Assembly: GCF_030348825.1 (NCBI RefSeq)
Contig: NZ_JAUCES010000005.1
Location: 3,658,001 to 3,722,000 of the forward strand
Length of the DNA stretch: 64,000 bases
Direction: 5' to 3'
Source of the DNA: Fictibacillus sp. b24
Lineage (GTDB): Bacteria > Bacillota > Bacilli > Bacillales > Fictibacillaceae
The stretch's first letter is position 1. Each line of letters opens with the position of its first letter. The position numbers and the translations under genes are program-made. The notes under the pieces are model-generated. The model saw only the letters and a program-made list of their open reading frames with translations, made no database searches and was not told the origin of the DNA. This document shows positions 18,222 to 26,962 of this stretch, piece after piece.

Positions 18222-19130
18222 TTATGATAAATAACCCATTCTCTTCAGTTCCTCGTACACGATCCAAGAATACTTTTTTCTTCCCTCTCTGTTTAAATGA
18301 TCGGAATCTATAAAATATTCTTTTTTGTCTACGAACCTTGGATCACTCATATAATTTAATAATGGAACCTCTAAATTAAGAGCTTCTAAATGTTGAAAAA
18401 CAAGTCTATTCATTACTTTTTCATCGAAATATTCAAGGTAAGACTGATGTACTGGCTCAATGGTCAATACTACTTTGTAGCCTTTCTTGCTGCAATAATC
18501 TACAATTTCTCTTAACTGCTTTACATTTGGTTCAATGTTATTGTTTTCTATTGCTTCCCGGTACTGTTCTTCTATTTTTTCATACTTTCTTCCCGAATAA
18601 TCTTTACCATTATTTGACCAAGGTTGATGAGAATTCCATCTTAAGTCTTTTAATTTACCCGTGATTGCAGAGCTAAGACTCCCAGTATTTGTCCCAGGTA
18701 AGTACGAGTAAGTGTAATAATCAATCATATTATATGGTTCAATATCACTTCGATCCAAAACCCTATAATAGTTCCCAATGTTCTTAGCCTCAGAATTGGC
18801 GAAAGTCATTTGAGAGATGGAAACGAGAACGACACCACCAGGTTTAAGATGCTCACCATACTCTTTCAACAATTTAGAGTCGTATTGAATGGTCTGAGAA
18901 GGTAGTGCTAAGTCCAGATGGGACAAACCAGTAGGCTTAAAATAATAACCATACATCGAATGAGATGCACCTAGATTGATGATATCAACGGGATGTGGTT
19001 GTTTCTTAAATGCCAGTATTTCATGGTCAATATTGTAATCATATGAATCCTTAACAAATTGATTGATAGGCATAAAAAGCAGGATAACAACACCGATGAT
19101 AATTGTTAACTTGATGAATAATCGTACCAT
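18222..19130 (-). CDS. SGNH-fold membrane-anchored acyltransferase/hydrolase (DltD/AlgJ-like)
   Basis: A 302-residue protein with one N-terminal membrane anchor (about residues 3-22) and an extracytoplasmic SGNH domain. Block I is DIINLGASHSMYGYYF, with the probable nucleophile Ser at residue 56. The catalytic Asp-x-x-His is in FIDSDHLNREGRKKY near the C-terminus. The start at 19130 follows AAAGGA; a GTG six codons upstream is less likely. It is the last gene of the ACP-ligase-MBOAT-SGNH operon, 72 bp after the MBOAT gene. In dlt and alginate systems such a protein completes transfer of an acyl group onto a surface polymer; the polymer here is unknown. It is not a close DltD by its motifs. 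Confidence 0.82.
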   Translation of the reverse strand: MVRLFIKLTIIIGVVILLFMPINQFVKDSYDYNIDHEILAFKKQPHPVDIINLGASHSMYGYYFKPTGLSHLDLALPSQTIQYDSKLLKEYGEHLKPGGVVLVSISQMTFANSEAKNIGNYYRVLDRSDIEPYNMIDYYTYSYLPGTNTGSLSSAITGKLKDLRWNSHQPWSNNGKDYSGRKYEKIEEQYREAIENNNIEPNVKQLREIVDYCSKKGYKVVLTIEPVHQSYLEYFDEKVMNRLVFQHLEALNLEVPLLNYMSDPRFVDKKEYFIDSDHLNREGRKKYSWIVYEELKRMGYLS

Positions 19131-19202
19131 AGCAAATCCTTTCAACACCGTGTTTCTTTTATCAAATCTTCACCTAAACTACACATGGAAGTTGTATTTG
19201 TA

Positions 19203-20654
19203 TCAAAATCCACCATAAACAAATCCATCACCTGTAACACCTAATACAAGAACTGAAAAAATAAGAAAAATATAAAATGCCAACCTAGTAAATGTGGAGC
19301 GCTTTGATAGAAATTCCCATGTCGAACCATTATTTCTTTCTATATATTGAAACAGTTGTAGAATAATAAAGAAAAAAATGAAAAGTAGCAGATCAAATAA
19401 CGGAAAAATCTCAAAAGCTTTAATCATACCCACCGGGCTCCAAGAGCTGATGCTTAAGAAAAGTTTTGCATGATCAAATGCTTGAGCTACGGTATCCGAT
19501 CGAAAAAAAACTCTGGAAAAGCAAACGAGCAGGAAGGTTATTGTAATTTTCAACCACCTATGGAGCACTGGGCTTCTATCCAATCGAATAAACGAAGCCA
19601 TACTTTCACGATAAGATTTTGTTGCATCTCCAAACACACGATAAAACCCATGAATGAGACCCCATAATACAAAAGTCCAAGCGGCTCCGTGCCATATGCC
19701 GCTTACTAAAAACGTAATCACAATGGCAAAATAAATTTCACTTCTCTTCTTTTTCCTCTTACATAACGGGAAAAAAATATAATCCCTAAGCCATGTGGAG
19801 AGCGTTATATGCCATCTGCTCCAAAAATCTGAAATCGAAACGGCAAAGTGCGGCTGCTTAAAGTTTTCAGTTAAATTGATTCCCAGCATTCTTGCACTAC
19901 CGATGGCAATGTCACTGCAGGCTGAAAAATCAGCGTATAACTGTATCGAGAATAATATAGTAGCTAGTACGATTTCTGAACCAGACGGGTTAGGACTATC
20001 GTAAACACTTGAAACAATTGGAGCTAGTCGATCTGCAATTAATGTCTTTTTAAAGAAACCCCATGCAATTCTTTTCATTCCATAGACTAAATTTTCATAG
20101 TTTAAACGCTGTTCGACTTTCAATTGTGGAATTAATTTTTTGGCACGTTCAATCGGCCCTGCAACCAGTTGTGGAAAAAATGCAAAATAGACCGAAAAAT
20201 ACCCGTAATGTCTTTCAGCTTTTTGCTTTCCATAGAAAATATCCACAAGATAACTTACAGCCTGAAATGTATAAAATGAAATGGCTAATGGCAGAACAAT
20301 CTCTTGGTAGGGTATCGAATAATTCCAACCCATGAAAGTTGCCATCGACCGAAGCGATTCATTCACAAAATTTAAATATTTAAACCAACCAAGAAAAAAC
20401 AACAATACAGAAATACCAACGACCATGGCTTTTTTCTTCTGTTTTTTTGTCTCCTGTTTTTCAATGAAGATTCCAGTAAAATAAGTAAAAGCTGTGCTAA
20501 TTAAGAGTAAAAGTATAAATTGAATACTTAAACTAGCGTAAAAAACATAACTTGCAACCAATAAAAGAACCCATCTCAATCGATGGGGGATTAAATAATT
20601 CAACAAAACGGTTATTGCGAGAAATAGAAGAAACTCAATTGATATAAAAGTCAT
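19203..20654 (-). CDS. MBOAT membrane-bound O-acyltransferase (AlgI/DltB-like)
   Basis: A 483-residue polytopic protein with about eleven hydrophobic segments. The MBOAT core is plain: LPLAISFYTFQAVSYLVDIF, FFPQLVAGPIERA, SDFWSRWHITLSTWLRDYIF (His 282) and FLVSGIWHGAAWTFVLWGLIHG, with the catalytic His at residue 322. In AlgI, DltB and PatA proteins this enzyme moves an acyl group across or at the membrane for O-acylation of an exterior polymer. It sits between the AMP ligase and the SGNH protein, about 124 bp after the ligase. With an ACP and ligase in the same operon the donor is probably an ACP-bound acyl or aminoacyl group. Acyl identity cannot be read from the sequence. Confidence 0.92.
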   Translation of the reverse strand: MTFISIEFLLFLAITVLLNYLIPHRLRWVLLLVASYVFYASLSIQFILLLLISTAFTYFTGIFIEKQETKKQKKKAMVVGISVLLFFLGWFKYLNFVNESLRSMATFMGWNYSIPYQEIVLPLAISFYTFQAVSYLVDIFYGKQKAERHYGYFSVYFAFFPQLVAGPIERAKKLIPQLKVEQRLNYENLVYGMKRIAWGFFKKTLIADRLAPIVSSVYDSPNPSGSEIVLATILFSIQLYADFSACSDIAIGSARMLGINLTENFKQPHFAVSISDFWSRWHITLSTWLRDYIFFPLCKRKKKRSEIYFAIVITFLVSGIWHGAAWTFVLWGLIHGFYRVFGDATKSYRESMASFIRLDRSPVLHRWLKITITFLLVCFSRVFFRSDTVAQAFDHAKLFLSISSWSPVGMIKAFEIFPLFDLLLFIFFFIILQLFQYIERNNGSTWEFLSKRSTFTRLAFYIFLIFSVLVLGVTGDGFVYGGF

Positions 20655-20777
20655 CCAATCACCTGATAATAAATCAACATATAATTTTTCTGTTAAATCG
20701 AACTAGAAATCATGCACAAGTGGCATTGCAACGCGTTGAACAGATGTTGGTCGGTCTTAGAGATTACCGACTATAAA

Positions 20778-22172
20778 TTAGCCAAGTTTAGGAAGGTTTG
20801 AATAGAGAATTTTTCCGAAATGATTACGTGGAATTTCCTCAATTCTCATAATCTTAAAACCCTTTAAGCTTAATTTTTCTTTGACTATTTTTTTTATCTG
20901 AACATAATCTTCTCTTAATGTGTAGATATACATTTGGTCATCCGTTCCAGCACAGATACAATTGTGGCCATGCTCATGTAAAAACGCTTCTACATCATCA
21001 AGGCTGATACGGTTTCCATACACTTTAATCATTCTTTTGATGCGTCCCGATATAAAGAAATACCCATCCTCATCAAAGTAAGCCATATCCCCTGTATGCA
21101 AAACACCGTTATTCTCATCTTTTTTCGAAAGATCGAATAATGACTCAGCATACCCTAAGGAAACATTCGGCCCTCTGTATATCAATTCGCCTATCAAATG
21201 AGGTGCTGTAATTTTGTTTCCCTTGTCATCTTGAAGCATCAGCTCTCCACCTGGAATAGCGATACCAATACTTCCGGCTTTTTCATAATTCTTTTCAAAT
21301 GGTAAATAGGTCATCCGCGCTGTCGCCTCAGTTTGACCGTACATTGTAATAAACTGGATCCCCTTCTGATTGCACACATTAGCAAATTTGCGGGATAGAG
21401 TTTCGCTCAATTTCCCACCAGCCTGAGTTAGTTTTTTTAAACTTGGAAGATTAAGTTCTTCAAATTTCAGCCTGTCAAGCATCTCATACACAAAAGGAAC
21501 TCCACCAAAAGTTGTGACTTGCTGTTCCTTACATAAATTCCAAAACTCCTTACTCATGATAGATGCCCCCGTTACAACGACGGTGGCTCCACATATGAAA
21601 TGACTGTTAATAATAGAAAGCCCGTAGGAGTAATTCATTGGTAGTGTAGTGATCGGTTTATCGCTTTCATTGATATCAAGGTACTTTGCTATTGATTCAG
21701 CGTTTTCAAAAATATTTTCATAGCTTAAACGAACAAATTTGGGGCTCCCCGTACTTCCAGAGGTCGTTAAGAGGAGGGCAAGATGTTCATAAAGATCATG
21801 TTGGAAATAGGCTGGACATTTAAATAATGTGTAATCTCCATATACAAATGAAGAATCCATAGTCTTTAAAAGGTCTTGATTCTCACTACTCGCCCAGATG
21901 TATGCAGGCTTATAAAGGTGAATCAGTCTGCGTAACCGATCCATATGAATGGATGCATCCAAAAGCACGGGCACAACGCCACCTCTAATAAAGCCCACGT
22001 AGCCAAATAAAGACTCTTTATTATTTGAACACAAACAAAAAACGAGCGTTCTTTCACCCACATCACCGCAGATTGCATCAGATATTTCTACCATTTCAGA
22101 GTAAGAATATTCTCGGTCAGCATATACAGCGGTGCGGTTTCCAAACTGCTCCATTTTTTTGAAGCTATTCAT
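20778..22172 (-). CDS. AMP-forming acyl/aminoacyl-ACP ligase (ANL superfamily)
   Basis: A 464-residue adenylating enzyme. Motifs in order: LLLTTSGSTGSPKFVRLSYENI (A3 P-loop), TTLPMNYSYGLSI (A4), ITMYGQTEATARMTYLP (A5), LHTGDMAYFDEDGYFFISGRIKRMIKVYGNRIS (A7/A8) and RNHFGKILYSNL with the A10 catalytic Lys. The ATG at 22172 overlaps the ACP stop codon by 8 bp and is reached from GGGAGTGG; the longer reading (from 22208) would overlap more. The tight coupling to the ACP gene says it loads that carrier. The specificity pocket cannot be read with confidence, so D-Ala, a short-chain acid or an aryl acid are all open. Confidence 0.88.
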   Translation of the reverse strand: MNSFKKMEQFGNRTAVYADREYSYSEMVEISDAICGDVGERTLVFCLCSNNKESLFGYVGFIRGGVVPVLLDASIHMDRLRRLIHLYKPAYIWASSENQDLLKTMDSSFVYGDYTLFKCPAYFQHDLYEHLALLLTTSGSTGSPKFVRLSYENIFENAESIAKYLDINESDKPITTLPMNYSYGLSIINSHFICGATVVVTGASIMSKEFWNLCKEQQVTTFGGVPFVYEMLDRLKFEELNLPSLKKLTQAGGKLSETLSRKFANVCNQKGIQFITMYGQTEATARMTYLPFEKNYEKAGSIGIAIPGGELMLQDDKGNKITAPHLIGELIYRGPNVSLGYAESLFDLSKKDENNGVLHTGDMAYFDEDGYFFISGRIKRMIKVYGNRISLDDVEAFLHEHGHNCICAGTDDQMYIYTLREDYVQIKKIVKEKLSLKGFKIMRIEEIPRNHFGKILYSNLPKLG

Positions 22173-22416
22173 TAATAAAGTCCACTCCCAAACGTTCCAA
22201 TAGCTCAATTCCCGACTGGTAAGAATTGAATTCAGTCATCCATTCTGAGTCTAATGAGACATCAAATACATCCTCAATCTCACAAATTAGCCCCATATGG
22301 GCAATTGAATCCCATTCTGCTGATTCTGCTAATTCTAAATTCTCAACTACTTCATCTTCCTCTAGTTCCAACACATTAATAAAAGCATTTCTATATTTTT
22401 CGATGTTTCTCATCAT
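22165..22416 (-). CDS. Acyl/peptidyl carrier protein
   Basis: An 83-residue acidic carrier protein. The phosphopantetheine site is in ESAEWDSIAHMGLICEIED, with the carrier Ser at residue 37, followed by helix III with the FDVSLDSEWMTEFNS segment. The EWDSIAHM form is closer to stand-alone carriers in polysaccharide and siderophore operons than to fatty-acid ACP (DSLD). First gene of the operon; the ATG at 22416 (or the next codon) follows AAAGGGTG. A Fur box lies 247 bp upstream. Confidence 0.9.
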   Translation of the reverse strand: MMRNIEKYRNAFINVLELEEDEVVENLELAESAEWDSIAHMGLICEIEDVFDVSLDSEWMTEFNSYQSGIELLERLGVDFINE

Positions 22417-23033
22417 TTACACCCTTTCCATAATGACTGACTCTGCATTTTGGGAAGAAACAATTTCTATATATCTAACAATCTTCCAGTCTCTTCGGAG
22501 ATTATGGTTTTACTGTCAAAAATACTAACTTTAGCTTGTCTTCTTAAGTAGTCATAGAGTCTGGCTTGCAGAAGTTAAAATGGGCAACTTTCAACCAGTA
22601 CATCAAATTTACATCGAGACACGATTATTATTACATTTTAAAAAATTCTAAAAAACTCTTATTGATAATAATTATCATTCCCAAGCATGATTCTAGCATA
22701 TCGCCTTTTGAAAAACAATAACTGGCCAACTGTTAAAATTCGGTATCCTCCCTTCTAAGTTACTTTTCTCGTCACCACTTACATTCTCAGTAAATTGAAC
22801 AACCCCTCAGAAAAAATCTCACATCATTTGATGAATCGAAGGAAGAAGAACTCCAACAAAAGAAATAGAAGTAGGTTCCTCCCTTATCGGTGACCTACTT
22901 CTTCTTAAACTATTGTGTTACTATCACAACACAACTTGCGCCACAATGGCAGATTTCATTCAAACCTAACTGGAGACACACTTACTTCGTGAGTATCCAC
23001 AGGCCACCACTAAGGATACATATAATAAACTTA
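22417..23033. other. Long gene-free region upstream of the ACP operon
   Basis: About 620 bp without a credible gene on either strand. It holds a perfect Fur box (22663-22677). A perfect 10-bp stem AGAAGTAGGT / ACCTACTTCT lies at 22867-22902 with a 16-base C-rich loop. Neither flank of the stem has a canonical T run. A TTGATA -35-like hexamer inside the Fur box on the plus strand suggests a possible rightward transcript. Confidence 0.6.
22663..22677 (+). promoter_or_regulatory. Fur box, perfect 7-1-7 inverted repeat
   Basis: TGATAATAATTATCA matches the Bacillus Fur consensus TGATAATNATTATCA at all positions. It is 247 bp upstream of the ACP gene start (minus strand), and no plus-strand gene follows within 1 kb. 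Confidence 0.85.
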
Positions 23034-23073
23034 AAATAAAAAAATGAAGTGAGCCCCCTCATGAAGGCTCACT
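23034..23073 (-). terminator. Terminator after the small zinc-ribbon gene
   Basis: Minus-strand AGTGAGCC / GGCTCACT stem followed by TCATTTTTTTATTTT. Confidence 0.85.
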
Positions 23074-23087
23074 CACTTTTATTATCA

Positions 23088-23285
23088 CTACTCAGATTCA
23101 ATAAATCTTGTCACTTGATGCCCACACTGCTGACACTTTCCATTTAAGACAATTCCATGTTTATCATCTTCAATTGTAAAACCAACGATAGTAACTTCAT
23201 CCATACAATTTGCACAGAATACATTTTTTATAAGCTGGCTTCTAATATCTTTGGGAATAGAGAGCCATTTTTTATTTGCATCCAT
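23088..23285 (-). CDS. Small zinc-ribbon-like protein
   Basis: A 65-residue protein with two CxxC pairs, FCANCMDEV near residues 24-27 and KCQQCGHQV near 51-54, spaced as in a zinc ribbon. The rest is basic and acidic mixed, with no membrane segment. The ATG at 23285 follows GGAGG. It lies 43 bp downstream of rlmCD and may be co-transcribed with it, ending at a good terminator. I do not recognise the family; a nucleic-acid or protein-contact role is typical of such ribbons but not shown. Confidence 0.75.
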   Translation of the reverse strand: MDANKKWLSIPKDIRSQLIKNVFCANCMDEVTIVGFTIEDDKHGIVLNGKCQQCGHQVTRFIESE

Positions 23286-23328
23286 ATAACAAACCTCCGC
23301 ATTCGGATTTTCAATATGAAAAAGCGGG

Positions 23329-24711
23329 TTATTCTAACTCGAGCAGCGCAACTGCTTCCACATGTGTCGTCTGCGGAAACATATCAACCGGCTGAACTTT
23401 CTGCGTTTTGAATCCGCCATCTTCTAAAATGCGCAGATCACGTGCCAGTGTTGCAGGGTTGCAGCTCACATACACAACACGCTTTGGCTTCATTTCAATG
23501 ATGGTTTTTAATAGCTCCTCATCACAGCCTTTTCGCGGTGGATCGACGACGATTACATCTGGCGTGATACCTTGTTTCTTCCACTCAGGAATTACGTCTT
23601 CTGATTTTCCAACGGCAAACTCAGCGTTTGTAATGTTGTTCAGCTCGGCATTGCGTCGCGCATCTTCTATCGCTTCCGGAACGATTTCAACACCATACAC
23701 TTTCTTTGCTTGCTGAGCGAGGAAAAGTGAGATCGTTCCAATTCCGCAATACGCATCAATGACTGTTTCGTCTCCATTCAGCTCAGCGTATTGTAACGCT
23801 TGATCGTAAAGCACTTTCGTTTGATCAGGATTAATCTGATAAAACGAGCGCGCTGATATGGCGAACTTGATGTCACCAATAAAGTCATAGATGTACTCCG
23901 CCCCCCAGAGTACTCTTGTTTCTTCACCAAAAATCACGTTCGTGCGTTTTGAGTTGACGTTCTGCACGATTGATTTTATCTCTGGCAGTGCTTCACGAAT
24001 ATCTTCAATAATCTTTTTACGCTGTGGCATATCTTTTCCGTTTGTTACAAGTACAATCATCAAATCGCCTGTCGTTTTACCGTATCGAGCGATAATATGA
24101 CGCAAGATGCCTTTATGTTTTTCTTCGTCATACGCAGTTATACTGTACTTGTTTACGATTTCTTTTACAGCTTGAACGGCATCATCGTTCGTATCACCTG
24201 TAATGATGCAGCTATCCATCTCTACAATCTCATGGCTTCGCTTTTGGTAAAACCCTGTAATGATTCGTCCGTTACGTTCACCAACAGGTACTTGCGCTTT
24301 GTTGCGATAGCGCCAAGGTTCGTCGCCCATGCCAAGTGTTGGCAGCACGGGTACTCCCTCCAGTTTTCCGATTCTTGTGAGCACATCTTCTACTTGCTTG
24401 CGTTTGTATTCTAACTGGCCATCGTATGATAAGTGCTGCAGCTGACAGCCTCCACACCATTTATAGATTGGGCAAGGCGGTTCAACACGTTCGGTGCTTT
24501 CTTCAATCAATTCTTCTAAACGTCCAAAACCAAATCCTTTTTTCACCCCAACAACCTTAATCTTCGCTCGCTCTCCAGGTAGTGTATTTGGCACAAACAA
24601 AGTAAACCCATTTACACGAGCTACTCCCGCTCCCTCATGGGTTAAATCTACAATATCTACTTCATAACTCTCATTTTTATGAACAGGCAAATCAGCCTTT
24701 GTCATTGTCAT
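23329..24711 (-). CDS. rlmCD: 23S rRNA (uracil-C5)-methyltransferase RlmCD
   Basis: A 460-residue SAM-dependent enzyme. An N-terminal TRAM RNA-binding domain (about 13-72: [20 protein letters not shown]) precedes an iron-sulfur Cys cluster (C80, C86 and C89 in [11 protein letters not shown], plus C167). The methyltransferase domain follows, with [16 protein letters not shown] for SAM binding, [13 protein letters not shown], and the nucleophile Cys in [15 protein letters not shown]. In B. subtilis the homologue (formerly YefA) makes m5U747 and m5U1939. There it is directly next to dgkB; here a subtilase and a methyltransferase gene intervene. RumA/TrmA-like alternatives are excluded by the TRAM domain and synteny. 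Confidence 0.94.
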   Translation of the reverse strand: MTMTKADLPVHKNESYEVDIVDLTHEGAGVARVNGFTLFVPNTLPGERAKIKVVGVKKGFGFGRLEELIEESTERVEPPCPIYKWCGGCQLQHLSYDGQLEYKRKQVEDVLTRIGKLEGVPVLPTLGMGDEPWRYRNKAQVPVGERNGRIITGFYQKRSHEIVEMDSCIITGDTNDDAVQAVKEIVNKYSITAYDEEKHKGILRHIIARYGKTTGDLMIVLVTNGKDMPQRKKIIEDIREALPEIKSIVQNVNSKRTNVIFGEETRVLWGAEYIYDFIGDIKFAISARSFYQINPDQTKVLYDQALQYAELNGDETVIDAYCGIGTISLFLAQQAKKVYGVEIVPEAIEDARRNAELNNITNAEFAVGKSEDVIPEWKKQGITPDVIVVDPPRKGCDEELLKTIIEMKPKRVVYVSCNPATLARDLRILEDGGFKTQKVQPVDMFPQTTHVEAVALLELE

Positions 24712-24780
24712 CGTCCCTTTTTGTCACTTATGCTTTACTGATTGTAGCATAACTGTTAGTGGACACCAAATGGCAATATG

Positions 24781-24816
24781 TAAAAAGAACAGACCTAGGT
24801 AGTAGGCCTGTTCTTG
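24781..24816 (-). terminator. Terminator after the subtilase gene
   Basis: Stem AAGAACAGGCCTA / TAGGTCTGTTCTT (minus strand) followed by a T run. Confidence 0.85.
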
Positions 24817-24830
24817 TTCTTAGTATCTAT

Positions 24831-26156
24831 TTAGTTACCTGCTGCCTTTACCGCTTCATACGCGTTCACGTATCCTGCTCCAACTTCATGAAGCTTATAT
24901 CCTGCCATCGGATCAGCTGTTGATTCTAATATTTGTAGAACTTGATCCGGTGTTAAGTTCGAGTTCGCTTCAAGCATTAGTGCTGCAACACCCGAAATGT
25001 GAGGGGTAGCCATGCTTGTACCGCTTGCAGTTGTGTAATTTGCAAGGTGTTCCGGCGCAATATATTCTGCATCTGTTACTGAACCAAGTGCGTTCATAAC
25101 CACGCCAGTTTTTGATTTTGTTGAAACGATGTCCACTCCTGGTGCTGTAATATCCGGGTGAAGCAAATTATCACCTTCTACCCCGCGGGATGAAAAGTCT
25201 GCTAGCTGCTTATCTTTCGTACCTGCAGCAACTGATATAACCCAAGGTGCTGCTGAGTATGGATTTAATGTGTTATCGTCCGGTCCTTCATTACCTGCCG
25301 CAAACGTTACGACCATTCCAGCGTCATGCGCCGCTTTACTTGCAACATTGATCGGATCGTTCTCTGAGTAGTCGCCTGTTGTTCCCCAGCTGTTTGATAT
25401 AACATTAATTCCGTATTTCTCATGATTTTCTAGCACATAGTTGAATGCTTCAAGTGCCCAGAAGATATTGATTCCTTCTCCTGTACTAAGGCCAACGAGC
25501 TTTGCATCTGGTGCAATACCTTTGTATAAACCTTCACTCGCTGTTCCGAGTCCTGCAATGGTACCAGCAACATGTGTACCATGGCCTGACGAAGTATCTG
25601 TATTTTGAACATTTTCAAGATACAATGGCTCATTTGAGAACAAATCTCCTGCTAGAAACTTTACATTTTGAATAACTTTTTCTTCACCAAAAGGGAGATC
25701 AGCCTGAGTTGCATCAATACCGCTGTCAATGACAGCAACTGTTGTTCCTTTACCTGTGTATCCTAACTCTTCCCATACACGTTCTGCCCCAATTAACTTT
25801 CGGCTGTCTTTCATTAAGAAGTTTAAATCTTTGTTGTAGTAGACCGATTTCGCATTTAAGCTGCTTGATAAAAGAGAAGTTAACTCCAGCTTCGTCCCTT
25901 TAACAGCAACCATCGGCAGTTTGCTGAACGTTTTTGTTTCAAGCCCAAGATTTTTTAACGCTAATACATCACTCGAACTTGGAAGCGTATCGTACGAAAC
26001 AACCGCTTCGACGAGCGCATTAGATGTAAGATCGCCAAGTACCTTAGTAAGCTCTTGATCTACCTCTAAGCCAGCAGCGGCTTTAGCATTTTGCTGCGGT
26101 AAAAAAAATGCAGCGGCAAGCATCACCGTTAAACACATTGATAGAAATTTTTTCAT
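24831..26156 (-). CDS. Secreted subtilisin-like serine protease (S8)
   Basis: A 441-residue preproenzyme. Signal peptide MKKFLSMCLTVMLAAAFFLP...AKA (cleavage near residue 26), a propeptide to about 120, then the S8 domain. The triad is Asp 144 (VAVIDSGID), His 192 (SGHGTHVAGT) and Ser 381 (ASGTSMATPHISG), with the oxyanion Asn at 289 (FAAGNEGP). It ends shortly after the catalytic domain, with no C-terminal extension. Its single-gene layout, with its own ribosome site (GGAGGGG) and terminator, suits an extracellular scavenging protease made with the neutral protease elsewhere in the window. It lies between two genes that are adjacent in B. subtilis, so it is probably a local insertion. Confidence 0.94.
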   Translation of the reverse strand: MKKFLSMCLTVMLAAAFFLPQQNAKAAAGLEVDQELTKVLGDLTSNALVEAVVSYDTLPSSSDVLALKNLGLETKTFSKLPMVAVKGTKLELTSLLSSSLNAKSVYYNKDLNFLMKDSRKLIGAERVWEELGYTGKGTTVAVIDSGIDATQADLPFGEEKVIQNVKFLAGDLFSNEPLYLENVQNTDTSSGHGTHVAGTIAGLGTASEGLYKGIAPDAKLVGLSTGEGINIFWALEAFNYVLENHEKYGINVISNSWGTTGDYSENDPINVASKAAHDAGMVVTFAAGNEGPDDNTLNPYSAAPWVISVAAGTKDKQLADFSSRGVEGDNLLHPDITAPGVDIVSTKSKTGVVMNALGSVTDAEYIAPEHLANYTTASGTSMATPHISGVAALMLEANSNLTPDQVLQILESTADPMAGYKLHEVGAGYVNAYEAVKAAGN

Positions 26157-26262
26157 GACCCAAACCCCTCCGCTTCCTAAATTATGAATTGTTTTAATTT
26201 TCTAACATAATAAAGGATAAGACAATCCTGCAAAGGGATAAATCCAAGGTACTGTTAAAGGA

Positions 26263-26892
26263 CTATTCTGATATATCGTTAGTTGTATACTTTTCACGTG
26301 CCACTATGATTGTATACAGCCCATATACCGTTTGATACTGTTTATGTATTTCAATAGGCAGGCCATTTTTTATTGCATTAAAATCGCGATTAATGTCGGT
26401 ACCGATCGCTGATGTAACTATGTTTAATCCCCTTCTTAGCAAGTTTGGCTTTTTATTGGATTCTACGAATTTATCAAATATTAAAAGTGTTCCTCCATGC
26501 TCTAAATACTTCAAGCTTTTCTCTAGTACTTTTTCAGGATGCTCAACAACACTTAAGATTAAGTTTAAGACGATAACATTAAACTTTTGGGTAGAGAAAT
26601 CCATCGTTTCTGCATTCATTTGCAGAAGATTTATGTCCAGTTGCCCCTTTTTCGTTTCGGCTATTCTTAACATATCAGGAGAAAGATCGATACCGGTTAT
26701 TGAAGCATGGTGTGGAAGGAAAGCAAAATCCTCTCCTGTACCAACCCCTACTAAAAGAAGCGAGTCTCCTCTATTTATACGAATTTCTGAAAAAGCTTGC
26801 TGACGTGCTTTTCGAAATAAGCGGTTACCCATTAACATGTCATAAAGTGGTGCAAGCACCTTATATTTCGTAACGTTTGTACTGTTCTTCAC
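26263..26892 (-). CDS. Class I SAM-dependent methyltransferase
   Basis: A 209-residue protein with the SAM-binding motif LLLVGVGTGEDFAFLP near residue 45, the acidic loop ITGIDLSPDM, and the post-I motif NAETMDFSTQKFNVIVLNLILS. It resembles UbiE or phosphatidylethanolamine methyltransferases; no substrate can be named. I prefer a GTG start at 26892, because GGGGGG sits seven bases upstream; the ATG at 26907 would have this sequence inside the gene. It begins straight after the dgkB terminator, so it relies on readthrough or on a promoter within that region. Family certain, function not. Confidence 0.82.
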   Translation of the reverse strand: MKNSTNVTKYKVLAPLYDMLMGNRLFRKARQQAFSEIRINRGDSLLLVGVGTGEDFAFLPHHASITGIDLSPDMLRIAETKKGQLDINLLQMNAETMDFSTQKFNVIVLNLILSVVEHPEKVLEKSLKYLEHGGTLLIFDKFVESNKKPNLLRRGLNIVTSAIGTDINRDFNAIKNGLPIEIHKQYQTVYGLYTIIVAREKYTTNDISE

Positions 26893-26907
26893 CTGTATTC
26901 CCCCCAT

Positions 26908-26949
26908 AAAAAAAGAACACCTTCAGCTTTTCATTGCCTTAGGTGTTCG
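26908..26949 (-). terminator. Terminator after dgkB
   Basis: Minus-strand stem GAACACCT..AGGC / GCT..AAGGTGTTC then TTTTTTT. It ends just before the start of the methyltransferase gene. Confidence 0.88.
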
Positions 26950-26962
26950 ATCTCGTTTGCAT

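Noticed and set aside
22867-22902. Hairpin at 22867-22902 as a normal terminator
   Set aside because: The stem is perfect, but neither side has a proper T run and no gene ends next to it; kept only as part of a possible small RNA.
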